Shown one piece after another: positions 1 through 10,428 of a stretch of DNA of 64,000 nucleotides. The translations under genes were made by a program, and so were the position numbers. Under the pieces are notes generated by a model. That model saw only the letters and a list, made by a program, of their open reading frames with translations. It ran no database searches and was not told the origin of the DNA. Positions within the stretch are counted from its first letter, which is position 1. The number at the start of each line of letters is the position of its first letter. The stretch is from Photorhabdus namnaonensis (lineage in GTDB: Bacteria > Pseudomonadota > Gammaproteobacteria > Enterobacterales > Enterobacteriaceae), in NCBI RefSeq assembly GCF_001684335.1, contig NZ_LOIC01000072.1:2737-66736 (forward strand). Direction: 5' to 3'.

Positions 1-1035
1 AGCCAGCGCCTTCCTGAATTTGGCTGCCACCTTCTCTATCTTGCAATACGCCGCCCCCATTTGGATAAGATCCAGTTTTGCCGTCATCCCCATAAAAGGC
101 GCGGCGCTGAAACCCAAAAAATGGGTACGGTCATCCATCGAAGTGGTTCGGTCATAAGCATAAGCCAGTCCAATATTGATGAGGTCCACTTTGAGCTCAA
201 GCAGTTGGTAGCTGCGGGTGCCTTTTGAATCCGGATCGGGCGCCAGGTATTCTTTGGTATAACCCAGCAGTTTTTCCACCCGATTGATAGCCTCTAAATT
301 GGGCAGAGTTTTCCTCACCTTATTCACTTCCGCAAACTTCGCCGAGTAATCCATATCCTGAACCGTTAAAGCATATTCGACGTTAATGGCCGTCTGTCGG
401 GTCAGATAAAATGGGTCCGTATGGGTTGTCCACCCACTGCGCAGTTTATTGCCATTTTTAGGCTTGACATTTTCCATCGCCAGACGCGCTTTTTTCTGTT
501 CATCACGCCGCTCCTTTACAGAACGTTCTCCATGAGAAAAATCAAAGCTCAATCCAACCGAAACCATAAAACTGACCGACGGGTAAACCGCTATCGTCGC
601 GTACTGTCGACTCTCCAGGCAACCTTGAGTTATTAACTTATAATAACGCGGCTCACTGTACATATCTGTCGGGTTGGCAAGATTAGATAAATAAAACCAG
701 ACACTTTCCAGGTCACTTTCAATCTCAGCGTCTTGCAGTTGATCTTTATAAAATAATGTCACCTCCTGTGGCGCATTAAATTCTAGCGTTTTCTCTTTCT
801 GTCCCCCCGTCAGCACCGCATGATGTTTAGCCGTGTTATTACATTTACCTTCAATCTGTATCGTCCCTTTTTGACCTTTTCCATTATCAATCAGGCTCAT
901 CTTAATTACCGGCTTTTCAGGCCAGACCTGCGTATTCCGACCAAAAGTGACGCTGATTTTATAAATACAGGGGTCCGGGTTGTCGCATGTCATGCAGGCA
1001 ACACCAGCGCGGGATGAAATAGTTTGTTCAGCCAT
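1..1035 (-). CDS. Uncharacterised protein downstream of a vgrG remnant (partial)
   Basis: An open frame runs from an ATG at 1035 to the left edge without a stop, so at least 345 residues are encoded and the C-terminus is missing. I do not recognise the family. The N-terminal 40 residues contain four cysteines in a CxxC...C-like arrangement, followed by a stretch of about 90 residues with the alternating pattern of a beta-sandwich. A more helical, charged part follows (around residues 165-345) with a possible short hydrophobic patch near residues 145-158. It lies 33 bp behind a vgrG remnant on the same strand. Genes in that place in type VI loci often encode VgrG-delivered effectors or their adaptors, so a T6SS cargo or accessory role is inferred from position only. 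Confidence 0.6.
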   Translation of the reverse strand, partial: MAEQTISSRAGVACMTCDNPDPCIYKISVTFGRNTQVWPEKPVIKMSLIDNGKGQKGTIQIEGKCNNTAKHHAVLTGGQKEKTLEFNAPQEVTLFYKDQLQDAEIESDLESVWFYLSNLANPTDMYSEPRYYKLITQGCLESRQYATIAVYPSVSFMVSVGLSFDFSHGERSVKERRDEQKKARLAMENVKPKNGNKLRSGWTTHTDPFYLTRQTAINVEYALTVQDMDYSAKFAEVNKVRKTLPNLEAINRVEKLLGYTKEYLAPDPDSKGTRSYQLLELKVDLINIGLAYAYDRTTSMDDRTHFLGFSAAPFMGMTAKLDLIQMGAAYCKIEKVAAKFRKALA

Positions 1036-1067
1036 ATCTATTACCTTATCAATTACCTTTTAATTAC

Positions 1068-1455
1068 CTAATCGGGGATAAAACCCAATTCGCTTTTTAA
1101 TAACGTTTCCATCCGATAATAACCCGGCCACTGGGGGTCTCTGAGCGCGGTTAACCATGCCGGCGCCAGAGCAAAACAGTCACTTTGCCCACCACCAAAC
1201 ATCGTGTCTGCGCGGAGTGCTTCCAAACGAAATTGACTCATGCGCTCGCCACGCTCATCTTTAAAACGCCCGGGAAAATCATAGTAAGTGTAACTGGGCA
1301 AATCTGAACGTTGGTGGTTAATTTGGCGTTCGTGATAGTAATAGTCAGCCCCCCACAGTGGATTTTTAAACGTACGATCCTTCAACTCAATATTGGCAAT
1401 CCCGACCTGTAAGAGAGCCGACAATAAGTGTAAAAATCAATCCTGAATCTGCCAT
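1068..1455 (-). pseudogene. vgrG: vgrG remnant (type VI secretion spike), internally deleted
   Basis: An ATG at 1455 with a perfect AGGAGGA ribosome site five bases upstream begins a typical VgrG N-terminus (MADSGLIFTLIVGS). After 17 codons the frame breaks and stops after five more codons. In another frame, ending at 1068, the sequence resumes in the middle of VgrG: ELKDRTFKNP, then DFPGRFKDE and a GQSD motif, which normally lie about 230-300 residues into the protein. About 200 N-terminal codons are therefore missing, and the gp5-like OB fold and beta-helix needle are absent too. The product cannot form a spike. The reading relies on motif recognition of the VgrG gp27-like domain. Confidence 0.75.
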
Positions 1456-1854
1456 TACATTCCTCCTGATCCCGTGAGGTCGAGGCTCAGGGAATTAAAC
1501 AGATCATGTAAAACAACCATAATTTCACCCTCTTTTACTTAAATGATTACCGAACATATTCACCGGCAGATTCATTAACCAAACTTTTCCCTGTTCAACA
1601 TATGAACGGGAGGGTAGCAGATGGAAGAAATAATCAACTTATTTTTTTGAAAATACGATATTTTATTCCAATGTGAATGAGGGGTTTTAGCAGAAAACTT
1701 CAATATATTGAATGGGTTACGTTAAAATGAATTATAATGATTTTATTAACCAAAATTGCTGGCCTAAATCAGTAATAAAAATATTGATAAAAGGAAAGCA
1801 GAGAGCAGGATTATTTAAATAATAAATAATTATGCAGGATATTTAATTGAGAAA
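1456..1854. other. AT-rich intergenic gap
   Basis: About 400 bp between the vgrG remnant and the flagellar operon terminator. I see no gene, tRNA or clear repeat. It probably marks the junction between the T6SS remnant and the flagellar region. Confidence 0.5.
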
Positions 1855-1878
1855 ATCGCTGGCCTGAAAACCAGCGAT
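1855..1878 (-). terminator. Rho-independent terminator after flgL
   Basis: An eight-base inverted repeat (ATCGCTGG / CCAGCGAT) with an eight-base loop lies 22 bp beyond the flgL stop. On the minus strand it is followed by a short T-run. It would end the flg transcript. Confidence 0.65.
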
Positions 1879-1900
1879 TAAAGTAAAAATGAAAATTAAA

Positions 1901-2866
1901 TTAACGAAATATTTCAAACAACGACATGCCTTTCATATCGGTAAATGTCTTATACGATGCTTGAAGTACGGCTTGTTGTTGATAATAATTCGAAATCGCT
2001 GAGTTCCATTCTACGTCAACCAGTTGACTCAAACGGCTTTTATTCGCCAGGCTGCGTTCCGCCCCCAAACTATCTAAGTCTTCTATTTCTCTCAGTTGTA
2101 AACCCAATACCGATTCCACCGAAGAGATATTATTCAACGCATTGCGGGCGCCGCGGTTAGCCTTATTCAACAATTCCAGCGCATCATCACGACTCTTTTG
2201 ATCTGCTTCGACAAATGGTGTTTTCAATGACTGAATCGCCATGTCTATGGTTTTAAATATATCAGATTCACTCGGGCTGCCATCCGGCTCTTTGATCGGA
2301 TTGCTGGTAGACGAGAGAAAAACTTGCTCTCCGGTATGTCCAATAATCATAGAGCGGTTGTTATCCACTTTCTGCGTCATTTCCTCAGAGCCGCCTCGAT
2401 AGCTAACTGTACCGCTTGTACTCTCATCAAAAGGTTTCGCATCCGTTTTATAGCCGGCAAAAATATAGCGACCATTACCATCGGTGGTGTTGCCCAAATT
2501 CACCAGTTGTTCTTTAAATCCTGTCAGTTGAATAGCCAACGAGTTACGATCTTCATCACTCAATACACCATTTACTGTGGCTACCAAACTTTCATGAATA
2601 TTTTGAACCACCCCGACAGCTTTGGATACCACACTCAATTGCATGGAAATCGCGTTCTTAGCAAACGAACGAGCCGTTATATATTGCTGGTTCTGAGATT
2701 CAGCTTGAGCGACCATGACCCCCTGAGAGGCCGCCATCGGATCATCGGATGGATTTATCACCCGCTGACCACTGGATAACTGTGCTCCCTGCTGCATCCA
2801 TTTCGACTGAGCAGTCGTAATACTCGTCATTTTCTGGTCGTACAATATATTGGTACTTACGCGCAC
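1901..2866 (-). CDS. flgL: Flagellar hook-filament junction protein FlgL (HAP3)
   Basis: 321 residues, close to the usual 317 in enterobacteria. FlgL forms the second of the two junction rings between hook and filament and is exported by the flagellar type III apparatus. The N-terminus (MRVSTNILYDQ, then LSSGQRVINPSDDP) and the C-terminal helix (AISNYYQQQAVLQASYKTF) are the flagellin-like coiled-coil D0/D1 ends that polymerise. The middle is the variable exposed domain. It follows flgK by 74 bp and is the last gene of the operon before a hairpin terminator. It is probably transcribed with flgK from the FliA promoter at 4676-4702. Confidence 0.96.
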   Translation of the reverse strand: MRVSTNILYDQKMTSITTAQSKWMQQGAQLSSGQRVINPSDDPMAASQGVMVAQAESQNQQYITARSFAKNAISMQLSVVSKAVGVVQNIHESLVATVNGVLSDEDRNSLAIQLTGFKEQLVNLGNTTDGNGRYIFAGYKTDAKPFDESTSGTVSYRGGSEEMTQKVDNNRSMIIGHTGEQVFLSSTSNPIKEPDGSPSESDIFKTIDMAIQSLKTPFVEADQKSRDDALELLNKANRGARNALNNISSVESVLGLQLREIEDLDSLGAERSLANKSRLSQLVDVEWNSAISNYYQQQAVLQASYKTFTDMKGMSLFEIFR

Positions 2867-2940
2867 AATTTCATTCCTTTTAAATATTCAGCTAAATGCC
2901 TAAGATATCTCAGGCTATTTTTTATTAAATGGCACGTTTA

Positions 2941-4584
2941 TTAGCGACGGAGATCCAAAATGGCATTAAATAACGTTGTGGCAGTCTGGATAACTTGAGC
3001 ATTAGCCAGATAATATTGTTGAAAACTTTGCAACGCGCCATATTCTTCATCGATGTTGACGCCGGAAACCGACTGCTGATTAGCGTAAAGTTGTTTAGTA
3101 ATATTATTCTGAGTTTCTAACTCAATATTCGCCGTGCTGGTTTGGTTACCAATGGTGCTGACCATCGAAGCATAAGCGCCAGAAAATGATGCTTTCCCCT
3201 CTACCAATTTTTTATTCTGCAACTCAATGAGTTTTTTGGCATTGACGTTATCACTCGCCCCACCATCTTTAGTACCGGCAGCCGCCAATTGCGACGCATC
3301 TTTAATATTTACCGCCATACTGCCAATAACACCGTTGACCGCTTTCAGTGTATATCGGTCATGCTCTTTTGCATTGGTTGGGTCAATTTCAACTTTTAAT
3401 CCATCAAATTCCAGTGTATTACCTGTTACTTTGGCAGCAATATCCGCCTTATCAGAGGCACGCTGAATTTTCCAATTAGCCCCATCGTAGCTAATATGGT
3501 AATCACTGGCTTTTACCGCTGAGGTATCTGTATATTCCACTTTAAAATCAGCAGAACCTTTATTTCTACTATTGGCAACCACATCTGGGTTATTAAATGT
3601 GAAGAAATCTTCACCCGGTTTGCCTTTTAAATCAAAACCAGCACGGTGAACCTGATTAAATTGATCGCCCAATACCAACGCTAATTGGTTTAACTGATTA
3701 CGGGAATTATCCAGCACTTCACTACGCGCCCGTAATGTGCCGCTTAATTGCCCTTTATCAATGAATTTTTCATCAATTTCAACAACATCACCAAAACCAC
3801 GATCATAACCTAATGTAATGCGACTGCTATCCGCGTTGGATGAAATCGCTTCTACTCGGTAAGCGGTTGTTCCCTGAACCAGTGTCAATCCTCCTGCAAA
3901 AGTGACATTGTAAGAATCGCTATCCTGCTGAGTCACACTCACGCCAACCAGCTTATTCAGTTCATTGACCAATTGATCACGCTGATCCAATAATGCATTC
4001 GGCTCAGCACTACCGCCGCCTCTCATACGGGTAATTTCACCATTGAGTTTAGCAATTTGCTGCGCATAGTTATTAATAGATTCAGCCGAATTAGCTATTC
4101 CCCGATTAATGTTATTTTCCATTTTACGCAGGAAGGCATCCGCACTTTGCAACTGGTTTACCAGCCCCTTTGATTTACCAATCGTTGTCGTTCTGGCTGC
4201 ATCATCTTCCGCGTTACTGACGACATTTTGTAAACTGGTAAAGAAGTCATCAATGGTGTTGGACAGGTTATTCGCTTTGTCTGCCAGCAAATTATCAATC
4301 TGGGAAATTTGCTGAGAATAAGTGGTTAACGCGCCTTGTTTCGCCTGAGCCGCAGACAATTGTTGATTAATAAATTCGTTATATTGACGGTTAATACTGG
4401 TAACAGTAACACCATTTCCGATAAAGCCAACGGACGTCATCGTGCCGCCGTTTTGATTGACAACTGTCGATTGCCGGTTATAACCAGGAACTTTGGAATT
4501 TGCGAGGTTATTACTCACGGTTCCCAGAGCAATTTGAAACGCTTGAAGGCCACTCATCGCGGTATTAATAAGACTGTTGGACAT
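2941..4584 (-). CDS. flgK: Flagellar hook-associated protein FlgK (HAP1)
   Basis: 547 residues, the typical length. FlgK forms the junction ring next to the hook. The N-terminus (LINTAMSGLQAFQIAL, then NNLANSKVPGYNRQ) is the flagellar rod/hook signature shared with FlgE and FlgG. The C-terminus (YGALQSFQQYYLANAQVIQ) is the matching terminal helix. The central region is the variable D2/D3 part. The gene begins 130 bp after flgJ, and that gap holds a near-consensus sigma-28 promoter, as in E. coli and Salmonella, so flgKL can be expressed late as well as with the class 2 operon. Confidence 0.96.
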   Translation of the reverse strand: MSNSLINTAMSGLQAFQIALGTVSNNLANSKVPGYNRQSTVVNQNGGTMTSVGFIGNGVTVTSINRQYNEFINQQLSAAQAKQGALTTYSQQISQIDNLLADKANNLSNTIDDFFTSLQNVVSNAEDDAARTTTIGKSKGLVNQLQSADAFLRKMENNINRGIANSAESINNYAQQIAKLNGEITRMRGGGSAEPNALLDQRDQLVNELNKLVGVSVTQQDSDSYNVTFAGGLTLVQGTTAYRVEAISSNADSSRITLGYDRGFGDVVEIDEKFIDKGQLSGTLRARSEVLDNSRNQLNQLALVLGDQFNQVHRAGFDLKGKPGEDFFTFNNPDVVANSRNKGSADFKVEYTDTSAVKASDYHISYDGANWKIQRASDKADIAAKVTGNTLEFDGLKVEIDPTNAKEHDRYTLKAVNGVIGSMAVNIKDASQLAAAGTKDGGASDNVNAKKLIELQNKKLVEGKASFSGAYASMVSTIGNQTSTANIELETQNNITKQLYANQQSVSGVNIDEEYGALQSFQQYYLANAQVIQTATTLFNAILDLRR

Positions 4585-4675
4585 CAGAAGATCCTTTTAC
4601 GTTTTATTTATGTCTCCGCTAACGGCGGCAAACAATCTTTCAGATAACTAAAAACAAAGTCTGAACTGCTTTAAT

Positions 4676-4702
4676 TTATCGGCTGAACTCAATAAAACTT
4701 GA
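4676..4702 (-). promoter_or_regulatory. FliA (sigma-28) class 3 promoter for flgKL
   Basis: Reading the minus strand, TCAAGTTT is followed by exactly 11 bases and then GCCGATAA. This matches the flagellar sigma-28 consensus TAAAGTTT-N11-GCCGATAA at 15 of 16 positions. It lies about 92 bp upstream of the flgK start, where enterobacteria carry the flgKL class 3 promoter. Confidence 0.85.
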
Positions 4703-4714
4703 GCAAAATAGCGA

Positions 4715-5656
4715 TCAGAATAGTTTACTCAAATCGTAGGTATAGGCTTTCACCGCCTTTTCTCCGGCATCTTTTAGCTGTTGAATAACTGAGACCAGTT
4801 TTTTCGCATATCCGGGATCGGTCGCATAACCTGCCTGTTGTAAGGAATAAGCCCCTTGCTCCGGGGTAACAGAGCGGGCAACGTTGGCGTAACGAGGACT
4901 TTCTGTCAGTAATCTGACGTAATCCTCAATCGCTTCCACATAAGAGCCATAAACACGGAAGTTATCCTTCATTTTCTGAGGCTCGCCGTTGATATATTCT
5001 GTGGTCAGGATATTGGTTACCGGCCCTTTCCAACCTTTACCCGCTTTAATACCAAACAGATTATGACTTGGCTTGCCATCAGCGGTCAGAATCTCTCTTT
5101 GCCCCCAACCAGACTCTAATGCGGCCTGAGCAATAATCAGCAAATGAGGAATACCGCTGCGTTGGCTGGCTATCCGGGCAGGGGTCGAGAGCGTGGATAC
5201 GAAATTCGTACTGTTCAGCGGCAGCGGTTTAGGCGTCGTCTCGGGTTTTGGTACCGTTCGACGGATAAATTGCTCAAGCGCCTGCCTCGGCAAAGTCTGC
5301 AAAACTTCGTTATCCAGCGTCATGGGTATTTTACCCGCTATTTCGCCAGGGGCGGTTTTAGCGCCAGAAAGTTGCTTGAGCATCATATCGGCAAAACCTA
5401 GCCCCTTCTGAGCCAAGTTCTGCGCGATTTGCTGATCGTATATCGAAGTGTAGAGGCGGGTCTGTTCACTGCTCAACATGCCATCTTTAGGCAGAGCCGA
5501 GCGCATGCTTTTCAGCATCATCTGAACAAAGAGCCCTTCCATTTGTTGGGCTACTTGCCGTAGCCCCTGTTGTGGATCTTTCGCCAGATTGGATTTTAAT
5601 GTGTTAACCGACTGGACATCGTAAGCCGCACCGGGCAGGGTTAATAAATCATTCAT
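4715..5656 (-). CDS. flgJ: Rod-assembly protein / peptidoglycan hydrolase FlgJ
   Basis: 313 residues when started at the ATG at 5656, which overlaps the last base of the flgI stop; an in-frame TTG one codon earlier is less likely. FlgJ is a two-domain periplasmic protein. The N-terminal half caps the growing rod (GLFVQMMLKSMRSALP, then QIAQNLAQKGLGFADMML). The C-terminal half, from about residue 150, is a GH73 glucosaminidase-type domain with the catalytic region ALESGWGQ and the following HNLFGIK motif, which opens peptidoglycan for the rod. Domain order and length are those of the enterobacterial family. Confidence 0.95.
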   Translation of the reverse strand: MNDLLTLPGAAYDVQSVNTLKSNLAKDPQQGLRQVAQQMEGLFVQMMLKSMRSALPKDGMLSSEQTRLYTSIYDQQIAQNLAQKGLGFADMMLKQLSGAKTAPGEIAGKIPMTLDNEVLQTLPRQALEQFIRRTVPKPETTPKPLPLNSTNFVSTLSTPARIASQRSGIPHLLIIAQAALESGWGQREILTADGKPSHNLFGIKAGKGWKGPVTNILTTEYINGEPQKMKDNFRVYGSYVEAIEDYVRLLTESPRYANVARSVTPEQGAYSLQQAGYATDPGYAKKLVSVIQQLKDAGEKAVKAYTYDLSKLF

Positions 5657-6765
5657 CAAATGATCTCCAGTTTCGCCCGCAGACAGCCTGCACTTTCCAT
5701 TGCCTGTAAGATTGACATTAAATCATTCGGGGTCGCACCCAATGCATTCAATGCTTGAATAACATGGCTCAAACTTGCACTGGCGTTAACCTGCTGCAAC
5801 GCGCCATTTTGTTCACGGACAGCAACAGCGGGATTACGGGTGACAACGGTACTGCCGCCTGCTAACGGTGTATTTGGCTGACTAACAACCACCTGATTAT
5901 CAACAATGACAGAAAGATTCCCTTGAGCAACCGCGCAGCTATCCAGCATGACATTGCGGTTCATCACGACAGAGCCGGTGCGAGAGTTGATAATCACTTT
6001 GGCATCACCGACATCAACGCGAAGAGTCAGATTCTGCACATGAGAAAGGAATTTAACCTGCTCACTTTTATCTCTCGGCATACGCAATTGTACTGTGCGA
6101 GCATCCAGCGGCGTTGCCGTTCCCGTTCTCCCAGCACGATTGATGGTATCGCTGATTTGCTGCGCCAGTGAGAAGTCTTCGTTATTTAATTGAAGATTCA
6201 GTATGCCATTTTCGCCAAATTGCGTAGGCAATTCGCGTTCAATCACTGCACCGTTACTAATCCGACCACCCGCAAGCTGATTGACTTTTACACTGCTTCC
6301 CCCCGCGCTGGCGCCGGCGCCGCCAACCAGAATATTACCTTGCGCCAGAGCATAGACCTGATTATCGACACCTTTTAGTGGTGTCATCAGCAAAGTACCG
6401 CCACGTAAGCTTTTAGCGTTCCCCAGTGAGGAAACCACTACGTCAATGTTCTGCCCGGCACGGCCAAACGGAGGCAATTTCGCGGTGACCATCACGGCAG
6501 CCACGTTTTTTAACTGCATATTGGTTCCCGGAGGAACAGTAATCCCCAATTGGGATAACATGTTGCTTAAGCTTTGAGTGGTGAATGGCGTTTGAGTCGT
6601 CTGGTCGCCGGTTCCATCCAATCCAACCACTAATCCATAACCAATCAACGCATTTTCCCGTACTCCTTGAACCGTGGTGAGATCACGGATACGTTCTGCG
6701 GATACCGTCGTTGTCACCAGAGTCAGCAATACAAGAAGAAGGCTGACAGCAAATTGTTTTATCAT
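5656..6765 (-). CDS. flgI: Flagellar P-ring protein FlgI
   Basis: About 369 residues. FlgI polymerises into the periplasmic P-ring around the rod. A Sec signal peptide ([17 protein letters not shown], cleavage near VSA-ERI) precedes the conserved start of the mature protein ([20 protein letters not shown]). I chose the ATG at 6765 because AGGGG then sits six bases upstream; the ATG at 6771 would abut that site directly. It ends with the family's usual C-terminus ([18 protein letters not shown]). It lies between flgH and flgJ in the standard order, 12 bp after flgH. Confidence 0.95.
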   Translation of the reverse strand: MIKQFAVSLLLVLLTLVTTTVSAERIRDLTTVQGVRENALIGYGLVVGLDGTGDQTTQTPFTTQSLSNMLSQLGITVPPGTNMQLKNVAAVMVTAKLPPFGRAGQNIDVVVSSLGNAKSLRGGTLLMTPLKGVDNQVYALAQGNILVGGAGASAGGSSVKVNQLAGGRISNGAVIERELPTQFGENGILNLQLNNEDFSLAQQISDTINRAGRTGTATPLDARTVQLRMPRDKSEQVKFLSHVQNLTLRVDVGDAKVIINSRTGSVVMNRNVMLDSCAVAQGNLSVIVDNQVVVSQPNTPLAGGSTVVTRNPAVAVREQNGALQQVNASASLSHVIQALNALGATPNDLMSILQAMESAGCLRAKLEII

Positions 6766-6777
6766 AACCATCCCCTG

Positions 6778-7467
6778 TTAAAATGGTGCGACATTCAGGA
6801 AGAAACGCTGTAACCACCCCATGTTCTGCGCTTCATTAATATAGCCGTTTCCTACATATTCAATGCGGGCATCCGCGACCTGATTGGAACTGACGGTGTT
6901 ATTAGCATTAATTGTCCGTGGATTAACGACACCGGAGAAACGAATAAACTCGGTTCCCTGATTGATAGCAATCTGCTTTTCACCGACCACATGTAAGTTG
7001 CCATTTGCCAGTAATTGATCGACTGTCACGGTAATCGTCCCTCTGAAGGTGTTATTCGCATTAGCGCCGCCTTTCCCACCAAAAGTATTCTCAGCTTCCA
7101 TATCCAGATCGGTTTTATCTCCACCAATCAACCCTTTCAGGAAACGGGGAGTCAGTGCCGCGGAAAACGTGTTTTTCCCATTACGGCTGGCATTGGCCGA
7201 AGAGTTCTTACTGGCGCTGACATTTTCCTGCAATGTAATCGTCAAGGTGTCGCCAATATTTCGTGGTCTGCGATCTTCAAATAGCGGCTGATAACCATAA
7301 TAAATCGGCTGTACTACTTGAAAAATAGCGCCATTAGGGACTGGCGCGGTTGCCACAGAAGGTGCCGCGGTGGTTGCCCCTTCAACCAGGGGTTTCTGCG
7401 GTATATACGCGCAGCCCGTTAGTGACAATACCGCCAGTGCTATACTGCAACGCCATTTATTCGCCAT
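6778..7467 (-). CDS. flgH: Flagellar L-ring lipoprotein FlgH
   Basis: 229 residues from the ATG at 7467, almost the E. coli length of 232. FlgH forms the outer-membrane L-ring. From this start the protein opens with a lipoprotein signal peptide ending in the lipobox LTGC, so Cys18 is the likely lipidated residue. An upstream in-frame ATG at 7530 would add 21 residues in front of the signal peptide and is probably not used. Conserved family segments such as [21 protein letters not shown] and the C-terminal [13 protein letters not shown] are present. Confidence 0.95.
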   Translation of the reverse strand: MANKWRCSIALAVLSLTGCAYIPQKPLVEGATTAAPSVATAPVPNGAIFQVVQPIYYGYQPLFEDRRPRNIGDTLTITLQENVSASKNSSANASRNGKNTFSAALTPRFLKGLIGGDKTDLDMEAENTFGGKGGANANNTFRGTITVTVDQLLANGNLHVVGEKQIAINQGTEFIRFSGVVNPRTINANNTVSSNQVADARIEYVGNGYINEAQNMGWLQRFFLNVAPF

Positions 7468-7604
7468 ATTTTTCCGTAAACGGCGGAACTGGCAAACGGC
7501 GCTGGTCTCGGCAACAGCCATTGTATCCATCTTCGATACTCTTAATTTATCCCTGAATAACGGGGAAACTGAGTGTTTCCCCGCGGTTCTGATTGACGAT
7601 TAGG

Positions 7605-8387
7605 TTATAACTGAGTCAGTTTTTGTAGCATCTGATCAGATGTCGATACCGCCTTACTGTTAACTTCATAAGCACGCTGAGTCTGAATCATGTTGACCAA
7701 TTCTTCCGCGATATTGACGTTAGATGTTTCGACATATTTATGCTGGAGCAACCCTGCGCCATTGATTCCCGGTGTGTTTTCAATCGGTACGCCAGAGCTG
7801 CTAGTTTCTACATAAAGGTTTTCACCAATACTTTCCAACCCACTGTCATTGATAAAAGTTGTCAGGGTAAATTGACCAACTTGCTGAGGCGCCGATTGCC
7901 CCTGTACTTTCACACTGACAATACCATCACTGCTAATGGTGAGGTCCGTCGCGTTATCAGGAATAGTAATGGTAGGGAATATCAAAAAGCCGTTAGCGGT
8001 TGTCAACTGCCCATTTTGATCTTCCTGAAATGAACCGTCACGGGTATAGGCGCTGGTCCCGTCAGGTAACTGAACCTGAAAGAAACCCTTCCCTCTAATG
8101 GCGACATTGTGACTGTTATTAGTTTCAGATAAGTTTCCCTGACTATGTATACGCTCTGTCGCTACCGGACGCACCCCGGTACCTATCTGTAAACCAGAAG
8201 GCAGGCGGGTTTGCTCCGATGACATCGCCCCCGGTTGACGAATGTTCTGGTAAAGCAGATCTTCAAAAATAGCACGCTGGCGTTTAAAACCATTGGTGCT
8301 GACGTTCGCCAGGTTGTTGGCAATCACATCCATATTGGTTTGCTGGGCATCCAGCCCAGTTTTAGCAATCCATAATGATCGGATCAT
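7605..8387 (-). CDS. flgG: Flagellar distal rod protein FlgG
   Basis: 260 residues, exactly the usual length. FlgG builds the distal rod. It has the rod-family N-terminus ([30 protein letters not shown]) and C-terminus ([17 protein letters not shown]). It is 25 bp downstream of flgF. The 137 bp between flgG and flgH is longer than other gaps in the operon but shows no clear promoter. Confidence 0.96.
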   Translation of the reverse strand: MIRSLWIAKTGLDAQQTNMDVIANNLANVSTNGFKRQRAIFEDLLYQNIRQPGAMSSEQTRLPSGLQIGTGVRPVATERIHSQGNLSETNNSHNVAIRGKGFFQVQLPDGTSAYTRDGSFQEDQNGQLTTANGFLIFPTITIPDNATDLTISSDGIVSVKVQGQSAPQQVGQFTLTTFINDSGLESIGENLYVETSSSGVPIENTPGINGAGLLQHKYVETSNVNIAEELVNMIQTQRAYEVNSKAVSTSDQMLQKLTQL

Positions 8388-8412
8388 CGGTTTTTTATCC
8401 TCTGTGTCTAAA

Positions 8413-9168
8413 TCAACCCATTGCTAATAGCTGATTTGCACGTTGTGCGTTTTCATCTGAGCTATGAATGACTTTCATCTGCATTTCAAAACGACGGGCG
8501 TTGGCAATCATACTCACCATACTTTCCATTGGGTTGACATTACTGCCTTCAAGCACACCGGGCACTAATTTCACCTCGTCGCTGGCTGGCAAGACGTCAC
8601 CCTGTAACGCTCGCGCCTGTTCCGTCATGTGAAAGAGGCCATCATCACCGCGGATTAGCTGATCGCTCTCCGGTTTCACCATTTTCAATCTGCCAAGTTG
8701 CCCCAACTGTGTTGGCGGATCACCGGGAATCAGCGCAGATACAGAACCATCTGTCGCCAAGGTTAACTCAGCCTGTGGCGGAATATTGATCGGGCCGTTG
8801 TCCCCCATCAGCAAGTTACCTTGGATGGTTAACTGACCTTCCGCTGAAATCTGAATGCTGCCGTTACGGGTGTAAGCCTCAGAACCCTCTTCAAGCTGAA
8901 CCGCCAGATATCCCCCCTGCCCAATCGCCACATCCAACGGACGAGAGGTATAGTTCATCGGCCCCTGACGATTGTCAGAACCGGGCGTTGAAGCCACAAC
9001 CAAAGTTCGGGTGTTAAAGGCGGCCCCTTCAACAGGTACCGCCCGCAAAGCAGCCAGTTGCGCCTTAAAACCCGGCGTCGATGCATTCGCCAGATTATTT
9101 GCCGTCACTGCCTGATGCTCTAGTGTCTGACGAGCGCCGCCCATTGCGGTATAAATGACATGATCCAT
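8413..9168 (-). CDS. flgF: Flagellar proximal rod protein FlgF
   Basis: 251 residues, typical for FlgF. It is a component of the proximal rod. N-terminal rod signature [14 protein letters not shown] and C-terminal [18 protein letters not shown] are clear. It sits in the standard place between flgE and flgG, with 18 bp to flgE. Confidence 0.95.
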   Translation of the reverse strand: MDHVIYTAMGGARQTLEHQAVTANNLANASTPGFKAQLAALRAVPVEGAAFNTRTLVVASTPGSDNRQGPMNYTSRPLDVAIGQGGYLAVQLEEGSEAYTRNGSIQISAEGQLTIQGNLLMGDNGPINIPPQAELTLATDGSVSALIPGDPPTQLGQLGRLKMVKPESDQLIRGDDGLFHMTEQARALQGDVLPASDEVKLVPGVLEGSNVNPMESMVSMIANARRFEMQMKVIHSSDENAQRANQLLAMG

Positions 9169-9186
9169 AATGCTATCCTGAAACTA

Positions 9187-10401
9187 TTAGCGCATACTGA
9201 CCAGCGTTTGCAGGATCTGATCTTGGGTTTTAATGGTTTGCGCGCTGGATTGATAGTTGCGCTGGGCAACAATCATATTAACCAGTTCCTGGCTCATATC
9301 GACGTTGGACGCTTCCAGCGTACCACTGAGCAATTTGCCAAAACCGCCAGAATCCGCAATACCAACAACAGGGTTGCCAGAAGCCCCCGTCTCTACCCAA
9401 ACGTTGTCTCCCTGCGCTGACATCCCCTCTGGGTTAGAAAAGTTAGCCAGCACGATCTGACCCAATAACTGGGATTGTTTATTGGAATAGGTGCCGACAA
9501 CGCTGCCATCTGACTCAATACGGTAGCCACTGAATTCACCTGCGGCATAACCGTCTGTCTTGAGTGTCGATATGCTATCAGCATCAATTTTTTGCTGTTT
9601 ACTGCCATTAAAATCAATAGTGATATCAGCGGCATTAGAACCATTCAGAGAGGGAACATTAAATGTAAACTGATTATTGTCACCAATCAGTTTACCGTTG
9701 CCATCAAATTTCAACGTCCCCAACGAAGCGGCTTTGGCGCCCTCTACCGCACTATCCTGAGCATGAACCTGCCATTCATTATCGTTCGTTTTCACAAAGA
9801 AGACCTTGATATTATGTGGGTTACCCAAGCTATCAAAGGTGGTGACACTAGCAGGATAGTTATACGAATCCTTGTTTTCTGGCGAGAAAGCGTCTGTCGG
9901 TTTTTTATGCATCGAATTAAGGTTGGTTGTCATCGTAACCTTAGTTGTCGCCTTAGCCGCCAACATACCTTGAGGTATTGTAATCGGCTCCGGGTTAGCC
10001 CCTTTCTGAATCTCCGGTGCGCCGCCATTGACACTGGCTGCGGGATAGCCGGTCAATTTCATGCCTTGCATGTTGATAATATTACGGTTCTCATCCATCT
10101 TGAATTGACCGTTACGGGAATAGTAGATCTTACCATCACCGCCTTGCATACGGAAAAAACCGCTTTGAGTGATCGCCAAATCAAGTGGGCGATTGGTCGT
10201 CGTCGGCGTACCATCTTTAAAATTCTGATTAACACCCGATATTTTTACCCCCAGCCCCACTTGAGAACCGGCGAAAATGTCAGAAAAAGCAACCGTGCTG
10301 GATTTAAAGCCATATGTCGCCGCGTTGGCGATATTATTACCAATAACATCTAAATTACCCGCCGCGGCATTCAAACCACTTACTGCTTGTGAAAAAGCCA
10401 T
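9187..10401 (-). CDS. flgE: Flagellar hook protein FlgE
   Basis: 404 residues (E. coli 402). FlgE polymerises into the hook. The N-terminus (FSQAVSGLNAAAGNLDVIGNN, AATYGFKSS) and C-terminus (QELVNMIVAQRNYQSSAQTI) are the conserved D0 helices; the central surface domain is variable. It lies 27 bp downstream of flgD, its assembly cap. A long opposite-strand frame inside this gene is a shadow. Confidence 0.97.
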   Translation of the reverse strand: MAFSQAVSGLNAAAGNLDVIGNNIANAATYGFKSSTVAFSDIFAGSQVGLGVKISGVNQNFKDGTPTTTNRPLDLAITQSGFFRMQGGDGKIYYSRNGQFKMDENRNIINMQGMKLTGYPAASVNGGAPEIQKGANPEPITIPQGMLAAKATTKVTMTTNLNSMHKKPTDAFSPENKDSYNYPASVTTFDSLGNPHNIKVFFVKTNDNEWQVHAQDSAVEGAKAASLGTLKFDGNGKLIGDNNQFTFNVPSLNGSNAADITIDFNGSKQQKIDADSISTLKTDGYAAGEFSGYRIESDGSVVGTYSNKQSQLLGQIVLANFSNPEGMSAQGDNVWVETGASGNPVVGIADSGGFGKLLSGTLEASNVDMSQELVNMIVAQRNYQSSAQTIKTQDQILQTLVSMR

Positions 10402-10428
10402 ACTACTCTCCGTTAAAATTCTTACTTG

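Noticed and set aside
2324..2779. A 151-codon plus-strand frame
   Set aside because: Shadow of flgL on the opposite strand.
9592..10353. A 253-codon open frame on the plus strand
   Set aside because: It is antisense to flgE over its whole length and has no family signature; flgE is certain.
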